The position numbers were made by a program, and so were the translations under genes. The notes below the pieces were generated by a model. It did not search any database. It saw nothing but the letters and a program-made list of their open reading frames with translations, and was not told the origin of the DNA. Shown here one piece after another: positions 57,163 through 64,000 of a DNA stretch of 64,000 nucleotides; position 1 is the first letter of the stretch; every line of letters begins with the position of its first letter. Source of the stretch: Rhodospirillaceae bacterium (GTDB lineage Bacteria; Pseudomonadota; Alphaproteobacteria; Kiloniellales; DSM-21159); contig CP030885.1 in assembly GCA_006969625.1 (NCBI GenBank), positions 2,305,430-2,369,429 of the forward strand. The letters run 5' to 3'.

Positions 57163-57585
57163 CTACTTGCGCTGCTCGGCCTCGTCGGCACCGTCGTCGG
57201 CCGCCTCGGAGTCCGCAGATTCCGGCTCCTCGTCCTTCTTCTTGCGGCCGCGACTGGGCACCCTTGACGCCGGCTCCGTCTTGGCGACGACATCCTGAAC
57301 GGTGCCGCGCAGCATGCGCACCTTCACGCCCTCGGCGATCTCGACCTCCATCTCGGCGTCGTCGATGATCTTGGAGACCGTGCCGTAGAGCCCGCCGGCG
57401 GTGACCACCCGGTCGCCGCGCTTGAGCGCCGCGACCATCGCCTTGTGCTCCTTCTGCCGCTTCTGCTGAGGACGGATCAGCAGGAAGTAGAAGACCACGA
57501 AAATCAGGATCAGCGGCAGGAAGGTCAGCAGCGCGTCGCCGCCGCCGGCCGGTGCGCCCTGAGCGTAAGCGGGAGAAATTAGCAT
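57163..57585 (-). CDS. yajC: Sec translocase auxiliary subunit YajC
   Basis: A 140-residue protein with a single N-terminal membrane helix (LLTFLPLILIFVVFYFLLIRP, about 17-37) and the conserved cytoplasmic start QQKRQKEHKAMVAALKRGD with VVTAGGLYGTVSKI. The C-terminal 40 residues are a highly charged Lys/Glu/Asp-rich extension typical of alphaproteobacteria. The ATG at 57585 follows GAGGA. It is the first gene of the yajC-secD-secF-Mth938 operon, read from the promoter at 57710-57737. Confidence 0.93.
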   Translation of the reverse strand: MLISPAYAQGAPAGGGDALLTFLPLILIFVVFYFLLIRPQQKRQKEHKAMVAALKRGDRVVTAGGLYGTVSKIIDDAEMEVEIAEGVKVRMLRGTVQDVVAKTEPASRVPSRGRKKKDEEPESADSEAADDGADEAEQRK

Positions 57586-57709
57586 GCAATCCTCGTCTGG
57601 CGTGTCGGATGCGCTCCACGGCCACCCGCCTGCATCGCGCACTTGGCGATGCGAAGCGACCCGCGGGACCGCCGTCTGGCCGATCGGACCCGGCCGAAAA
57701 GTCGCGCGG

Positions 57710-57737
57710 ACTATAGCCGTGTGCCCGCATTTTGCAA
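57710..57737 (-). promoter_or_regulatory. Sigma70-type promoter of yajC-secD-secF
   Basis: On the minus strand, TTGCAA (57737-57732) and TATAGT (57715-57710) are separated by 16 bases, about 125 bases before the yajC start. It is one of the best consensus matches in the window. Confidence 0.6.
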
Positions 57738-57755
57738 CGCCACGGGGCGTTTTTT
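57736..57755 (+). terminator. Orphan intrinsic-terminator-like hairpin overlapping the yajC promoter
   Basis: AACGCC, loop ACGG, GGCGTT, then a run of six T read on the plus strand. There is no plus-strand gene just upstream, so it may stop antisense transcription toward the DUF815 gene or act as a leader attenuator for it. Confidence 0.45.
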
Positions 57756-57913
57756 CCCGGCCTCGCCCGGGCGCTCTGACCGCGCGGCGATGGCGCGGTC
57801 CTGAGCCGCGTGCCGGGCGATTGACCCCGCCGCCGACGGCGACTAGCTTCGCCGCCCGCTGCCTGCCCTGCCATGCCCGGCAGGCCGTCGCGCTGCTCAT
57901 GTAGGGGTTCTGG

Positions 57914-58792
57914 ATGCCGGCGTCCAACATCGATGATCTCGCACCGCTGCTCGGCCGCATCGCCGAAGCGCTGGAGCGTCTGGCCCCGGCCCCGCTCCCG
58001 GAGACCGAGGATGCCGAGGCCGACGGTTTCATCTGGGAGCCCGCCACCGGCCGCCTGGCGCCGGTGGGCAAGATCAACCGCGTCGCCTTCCCCCTGCTGG
58101 TCGGCATCGACCGGCAGGCCGCCCAGCTTCTCGACAACACCGAGCGCTTCGCCCGCGGGCTGCCGGCCAACAACGCCCTGCTCTGGGGCGCGCGCGGCAT
58201 GGGCAAGTCTTCCCTGGTCAAGGCGGCGCACGCCCAGGTCAACGCCAAGCTCCAAGCCGCGCCCAGCCTCGCGCTCGTCGAGATCCACCGGGAAGACATC
58301 CCCAGCCTGCCGCACCTGCTCCATCTGCTGCGCGCGCGGGCGCCGCGACGCTTCCTGCTGTTCTGCGACGACCTGTCCTTCGATCAGGAGGACGCCAGCT
58401 ACAAGTCGCTGAAGGCCGTCCTGGAGGGCGGCATCGAGGGCCGGCCCGCCAACGTGATTTTCTACGCCACCTCGAACCGGCGCCATCTGATGGCCAGGGA
58501 CATGATCGACAACGAGCGCTCGACCGCGATCAATCCCGGCGAGGCGGTGGAGGAGAAGGTCAGCCTGTCCGACCGCTTCGGTCTCTGGCTGGGCTTCCAC
58601 AACTGCGACCAGGCCACCTTCCTGGCAATGGTCGAAGGCTATGCCGCTCATTTCGACCTGCGCGTCGAACGCGAGCGCCTGCGCGCAGAAGCCAAGGAGT
58701 GGGCGGTCACCCGCGGCGCGCGCTCCGGGCGCGTGGCCTGGCAGTTCATCCAGGACCTCGCCGGCCGCCTCGGTCAGCCGATCGAATTCTAG
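57914..58792 (+). CDS. DUF815-family P-loop ATPase
   Basis: A 292-residue AAA-like ATPase of the DUF815 family. Walker A is WGARGMGKSSL (91-101), Walker B is LLFCDDLSFDQ, followed by the sensor-like IFYATSNRRHLM and an arginine-rich C-terminus ending SGRVAWQFIQDL. The family is widespread but poorly characterised. No membrane segment is seen. It is divergent from yajC and is followed 125 bases later by the DUF4399 gene. Confidence 0.87.
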   Translation: MPASNIDDLAPLLGRIAEALERLAPAPLPETEDAEADGFIWEPATGRLAPVGKINRVAFPLLVGIDRQAAQLLDNTERFARGLPANNALLWGARGMGKSSLVKAAHAQVNAKLQAAPSLALVEIHREDIPSLPHLLHLLRARAPRRFLLFCDDLSFDQEDASYKSLKAVLEGGIEGRPANVIFYATSNRRHLMARDMIDNERSTAINPGEAVEEKVSLSDRFGLWLGFHNCDQATFLAMVEGYAAHFDLRVERERLRAEAKEWAVTRGARSGRVAWQFIQDLAGRLGQPIEF

Positions 58793-58916
58793 ACAAAGAA
58801 GGCACCTTCCTGGGTTGAAGGCAGTCTGGCGTCTCACGGGTACCGTACTACATTATGGGAAGCGGCGCGGTGCAGCGCCGCGAAGCCAAAGTCGTCCAGA
58901 GCGTGGGAGGATAGGA

Positions 58917-59393
58917 ATGTCGAACCTGCAACCGCTTAGGCGCCTGCACGTCTCAGCGGCCAGAACCGCGGGCTTCTGTGCCGCCGCCGTCGTCGCCGCC
59001 ACCGCGGCCACCGTCGCGTCAGCTCAAGACCGAACCCCCTCGCCCGACGGGGCCATGGCCTACATCATTTCGCCGGCGGACGGGGCGACCGTCTCCAGCC
59101 CGGTGCTGGTCCAGTTCGGGCTGCGCGGCATGGGTGTGTCGCCGGCGGGTGTGGAGGGCGTCGCGAAAACGGGGCACCATCACGTGCTGGTGAACAAGGC
59201 GCTCGACGCCGTCACGCTGTCCGACCCGCTGCCGACGGACGAGAACCATCGCCACTTCGGCGGCGGCCAAACGGAGACGATGCTGGACCTGCCGCCGGGC
59301 ACGCACACCCTGCAGCTCCTGCTCGCGGACTGGCAGCACATCCCCCACGATCCGCCGGTCTATTCGGAACCGATCACTGTGACGGTGGAGTAG
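58917..59393 (+). CDS. DUF4399 periplasmic protein
   Basis: A 158-residue exported protein with a signal peptide that cuts probably after VASA (about 36). The mature part is one DUF4399 domain: YIISPADGATVSSPVLVQFG, the His-rich KTGHHHVLVN and ENHRHFGGGQTETMLDL, ending in HTLQLLLADWQHIPHDP. The clustered histidines could bind metal; function is unknown. The ATG at 58917 has GGAGGATAGGA upstream. Its last 20 bases overlap the convergent inositol-monophosphatase-family gene. Confidence 0.85.
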   Translation: MSNLQPLRRLHVSAARTAGFCAAAVVAATAATVASAQDRTPSPDGAMAYIISPADGATVSSPVLVQFGLRGMGVSPAGVEGVAKTGHHHVLVNKALDAVTLSDPLPTDENHRHFGGGQTETMLDLPPGTHTLQLLLADWQHIPHDPPVYSEPITVTVE

Positions 59394-60255
59394 CCGGGGC
59401 GAGGGTTCCGGCGGCGCCCGGGGACACCTCCTCCGGGCGCCAGTCGGCGCCGAACAGGGCACCGCGCAGGGCCATCCAGCTCGCCGCGTCGGGCGCCGAT
59501 AGAAGCCCGATCGAGTGGGCGTCGTGCGGCCGGTAGGGCTGCCCGTCGAGCAGAGTGCTGTACCCGCCCGACTCGCGGTGTATGAGCACGCCCGCCAGGT
59601 GGTCCCAGGGCTTGGTGCTGCTGAACAGGCTGAAGTGGGCGTCGCCGGCAGCCAGCCGCAGATACTCTTGGCCGGAGCAGCGCAAGCTGCGGATCTGCTG
59701 CACGCGCCCGCGGTTGCGTTCGATTCGCTGCTTGAGGTGCGGATTGCCGCGAAACCCGGCGTGCAGCGTCCCGCGCATCTCGGCCGGCGTGGCCGGGGCG
59801 GGCGCCACCCTTAGCCGCCGGCCCGCCTGCATCGCGCCGCCGCCGTGCTCGGCGACAGCGGTCTCGCCGCGGACCGGGTCGTGGATCCAACCCGCCACGG
59901 TGTCGTCGCCCCGGCAGAGCGCGACGATCACCGCAAAGTGCGGCTCGCCGTGCGCGAAGTTGTAGGTGCCGTCGACCGGATCGACCACCCAGACCGGGTC
60001 TACGCTGTGCGCGAGTTCGGCGATCGCGGTCTCGCCGCGCGCCACCATCTCCTCGCCCAGCACCCAAGAGCCGGGGAGCAGGTCGGGCAGACGCCGCTCG
60101 AACGCCGCCTCCGCCTCCTCGTCGGCCACCGTCACCAGGTCGTTGACGCCCTTGTCGCGGACCTCGTGGGTTGCCAGCGCGCGAAATCGCGGCAGCACCA
60201 GTTCGGCCGCCACCTCGGCGACGACGGCCTCGACGCGCTGAAGATCGAGCTGCAT
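59374..60255 (-). CDS. Inositol monophosphatase family protein
   Basis: A 293-residue metal-dependent phosphatase of the FIG superfamily. The first metal motif is VLGEEM, the second DPVDGTYNFAHG, and the third KPWDHLAGVLIHRESGG. Substrates in the family include inositol phosphates, fructose bisphosphate, histidinol phosphate and 3'-phosphoadenosine phosphate, and the sequence does not settle which applies. The ATG at 60255 gives the usual N-terminus (LDLQRVEAVVAEVAAE); an upstream start at 60288 is open. A strong hairpin separates it from groEL. Confidence 0.87.
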   Translation of the reverse strand: MQLDLQRVEAVVAEVAAELVLPRFRALATHEVRDKGVNDLVTVADEEAEAAFERRLPDLLPGSWVLGEEMVARGETAIAELAHSVDPVWVVDPVDGTYNFAHGEPHFAVIVALCRGDDTVAGWIHDPVRGETAVAEHGGGAMQAGRRLRVAPAPATPAEMRGTLHAGFRGNPHLKQRIERNRGRVQQIRSLRCSGQEYLRLAAGDAHFSLFSSTKPWDHLAGVLIHRESGGYSTLLDGQPYRPHDAHSIGLLSAPDAASWMALRGALFGADWRPEEVSPGAAGTLAPATPPSQ

Positions 60256-60284
60256 GACAGGGAAGATAGCCTCGCTGCGACGGC

Positions 60285-60333
60285 GCACAAGAAAGGGCCG
60301 CGGAGCGTTGCGCTCCGCGGCCCGATCTTGTGC
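60285..60333 (-). terminator. Intrinsic terminator of groESL
   Basis: On the minus strand a perfect 13-bp GC stem (GGGCCGCGGAGCG and its inverse, 60295-60323) is enclosed by GCACAAGA and TCTTGTGC arms and followed by TTTCTTG. It lies 43 bases after the groEL stop. Confidence 0.75.
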
Positions 60334-60375
60334 CTCGGACCGAAGGGTCCGGACGGGGTCCGGATGGTCGGGGGC

Positions 60376-62386
<2,011 letters not shown>

Positions 62387-62518
62387 AGAGGTCCTCCCCC
62401 TGGATGCGGGTTGCGAAGCGAGGCACCGGACCTTGGTCGGCCCGGCGCCAGAAATGGCGAAGCCGGCAGGCGCCCGAGATGCGGTCGAACCGCCGTCCGG
62501 GCCGGCACCGACCGGCTG

Positions 62519-62545
62519 TTAGCACTCTCAACGAGCGAGTGCTGG
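62519..62545. promoter_or_regulatory. CIRCE operator (HrcA binding site) of groESL
   Basis: TTAGCACTC (62519-62527), nine spacer bases, then GAGTGCTGG (62537-62545). This matches the CIRCE consensus TTAGCACTC-N9-GAGTGCTAA except for the last two bases. It lies just after the -10 box of the groESL promoter, where HrcA binding would block transcription until heat shock. No hrcA is in the window. Confidence 0.92.
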
Positions 62546-62549
62546 GTTG

Positions 62550-62577
62550 CATATAAGAGAGGCGCTAGGGGTGTCAA
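62550..62577 (-). promoter_or_regulatory. Sigma70-type promoter of groESL
   Basis: On the minus strand, a perfect -35 TTGACA (62577-62572) and TATATG (62555-62550) are spaced by 16 bases, directly upstream of the CIRCE operator. A vegetative promoter controlled by HrcA is the standard arrangement for this class of heat-shock operon. Confidence 0.8.
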
Positions 62578-62619
62578 CACAAACCCAGCCAGAGCGCGGG
62601 TTCCCCGAACCGCCCGCGG

Positions 62620-64000
62620 CTAGGCGCCGGCCGCCGGCCGGATCTCGCTGTGCGCCCCGTGCCGGCGCCGGAAACGATCGAGGTCGGCCGGGTCGAGGCG
62701 CACCGTCAGGTGAGCGCGCTGTGCCTCGTCCTGCCGAGCGCAGACGTGGCCGTGCCGGTACAGCCAGGCAATGGCCGCCCCGTCGCTGAGATCGACGGAA
62801 CACAGCACCGTCCGGTGACCCGCCTGCAGCCGCCGCTCGATGACTGCAAGCAAATGGTCCAGGCCCTCGCCGCCGACCGCCGAGACGCAGACCTGATCGC
62901 TGCGGCGTGCCGTCTGCGATCGCAGGACCTCGCGCGACTCGACATCCAGCAGGTCGATCTTGTTGAGCACCTCGAGGACCGGCTGGCCGCCCTCGTCCTC
63001 CGGCTCGACGCCAAGGTCTCTCAACACCTCGAGCACGCTGAGACGCTGCGCCTCGCTGTCCGGGTGCGCGATGTCGCGCACGTGCAGGATCAGATCCGCC
63101 TCTAGCACCTCCTCGAGCGTCGCGCGGAAGGCGGCGACGAGATCGGTCGGCAGGTCGGAGATGAAGCCGACGGTGTCGGAGAGAATAACCTCCTGCCCGC
63201 CGGGCAGCTCGAGACGCCGCATGGTCGGGTCGAGCGTGGCGAACAGCAGGTCGCGGGCGAAGACCTGCGCCTGGGTCAAGCGGTTGAACAGCGTCGACTT
63301 GCCGGCGTTCGTGTAGCCCACCAGCGCGACCACCGGATAGGGCACCTTGCGGCGGGCCGAGCGGTGCAAGTCGCGGGTGCGCTTGACCTGCTCCAGCTCG
63401 CGGCGCAGCCGGGCGATCCGGTCGGTGATCAGCCGGCGGTCGATCTCGAGCTGGCTCTCGCCGGGACCGCCCATGAAGCCGAAACCGCCGCGCTGGCGTT
63501 CCAGGTGGGTCCAGGACCGCACCAGCCGCGAGCGCTGGTAGCTGAGGTGCGCCAACTCGACCTGGAGCTGACCCTCCTTGGTGCGCGCCCGCTCGCCGAA
63601 GATCTCCAGGATCAGGCCGGTGCGGTCGATGACCTTGCACTTCAGGTTGCGCTCGAGATTGCGCTGCTGCACCGGCGAGAGCTGAGCGTCGACCACCGTG
63701 ACCGAGACCTCGGCGACCGCGATCTCGGCCGCCAGACGCTCGATCTGGCCGCTGCCGAACAGGCTGGCCGGCCGGCGTCGGTCGACCCGGACCACCTGGC
63801 GCAGCGCCACGTTCAGGTCGATCGCTTCGGCCAGGCCGACCGCCTCGGCAAGGCGTGCCTCGGCCGAGCGCGGATCGTCCACCGCCTGCCCGTCGCGGAT
63901 GTTCGGGTGGATCACGCAGGCGCGCGTGCCAGCCGGCTGGCGCCCCGCGCCGCCACCCGCCGACCCGTCGTCCGCGGCCCTACGCCCACTGCCACTGCCG
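62620..64000 (-). CDS. hflX: GTPase HflX (5' end outside window)
   Basis: Ribosome-associated GTPase that splits stalled ribosomes under stress. At least 460 residues are visible: the glycine-rich N-terminal HflX domain (PASLFGSGQIERLA, RQRGGFGFMGGPGESQLEID), then the G domain with Walker A VGYTNAGKSTL, switch region DPTMRRL, DTVGFI and NKID, and a C-terminal domain. The frame has no stop up to base 64000 and reads GTRACVIHP before GTG 63915, which fits the family N-terminus, so the true start lies beyond the window. Confidence 0.92.
   Translation of the reverse strand, partial: GSGSGRRAADDGSAGGGAGRQPAGTRACVIHPNIRDGQAVDDPRSAEARLAEAVGLAEAIDLNVALRQVVRVDRRRPASLFGSGQIERLAAEIAVAEVSVTVVDAQLSPVQQRNLERNLKCKVIDRTGLILEIFGERARTKEGQLQVELAHLSYQRSRLVRSWTHLERQRGGFGFMGGPGESQLEIDRRLITDRIARLRRELEQVKRTRDLHRSARRKVPYPVVALVGYTNAGKSTLFNRLTQAQVFARDLLFATLDPTMRRLELPGGQEVILSDTVGFISDLPTDLVAAFRATLEEVLEADLILHVRDIAHPDSEAQRLSVLEVLRDLGVEPEDEGGQPVLEVLNKIDLLDVESREVLRSQTARRSDQVCVSAVGGEGLDHLLAVIERRLQAGHRTVLCSVDLSDGAAIAWLYRHGHVCARQDEAQRAHLTVRLDPADLDRFRRRHGAHSEIRPAAGA

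Larger units (their letters stand above)
57586..57913. other. Divergent promoter region of yajC and the DUF815 gene
   Basis: A 328-base gap without a gene. It holds the yajC promoter (57710-57737, minus) and a plus-strand hairpin with T-run (57736-57755). I see no clear promoter for the DUF815 gene. Confidence 0.55.

Overview
The window is 64 kb of a high-GC alphaproteobacterial chromosome, most like a member of the Rhodospirillales or a relative. Supporting signs are the gene groups recG/sdhE/mfd, ssb/gyrA/coaD, yajC/secD/secF/Mth938-like and groES/groEL with a CIRCE operator, a PAS_5-type PAS protein, and many GTG and TTG starts. It is almost entirely coding. There is no rRNA, prophage or CRISPR array; one insertion sequence is present.

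Left part (1-27.9 kb): the start of cobU/cobP; a diguanylate cyclase divergent from PEP synthase; a hemerythrin protein; a K+/H+ antiporter; flavin reductase and ribF; a histone H1-like Lys/Ala-rich protein; a CBS protein. Next is a compact five-gene minus-strand operon (CoA ligase, SDR, acyl-CoA dehydrogenase, APH-type kinase, DUF6285). It matches the lvaABCDE logic for 4-hydroxyacyl-CoA catabolism. It is followed by a DsbA-family protein, the SPFH/NfeD pair, mfd, sdhE, recG, a glyoxalase-fold protein, a tandem DUF502 fusion and a haloacetate-dehalogenase-like hydrolase.

Middle (28-43.8 kb): two adjacent tRNA-Leu genes with a clear promoter and terminator; two tiny membrane proteins; an overlapping three-gene operon of ParA-like ATPase, RHH-like protein and unknown protein; a PLDc_N mini-protein with an MFS transporter; an AraC/GyrI regulator broken by a frameshift; a PAS protein; tRNA-Lys; coaD and gyrA. 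Between gyrA and ssb lies foreign-looking DNA: two membrane-protein genes (the second apparently truncated), an AT-rich stretch, an intact IS5-family element, and an AT-rich P-loop ATPase gene directly downstream of ssb on the same strand.

Right part (43.9-64 kb): uvrA with a class III nucleotide cyclase; a two-hairpin repeat between convergent genes; RidA; an LpxR-like outer-membrane lipid A deacylase; trmFO and a TerB-like protein; an NDUFAF6-like squalene/phytoene-synthase-family protein; Fe-type superoxide dismutase; a flavodoxin-fold oxidoreductase; an NDUFAF3-like protein joined to secF, secD and yajC; a DUF815 ATPase; a DUF4399 protein; an inositol-monophosphatase-family protein; groEL/groES with a sigma70-like promoter and CIRCE; and hflX running off the right end.

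The most interesting items are the AT-rich ATPase islet behind ssb, the lva-like operon, the ParA/RHH/unknown operon, the DUF502 tandem fusion, the two-hairpin repeat and the dehalogenase with a complete fluoroacetate-type active site. All family assignments come from reading motifs; no database search was possible.
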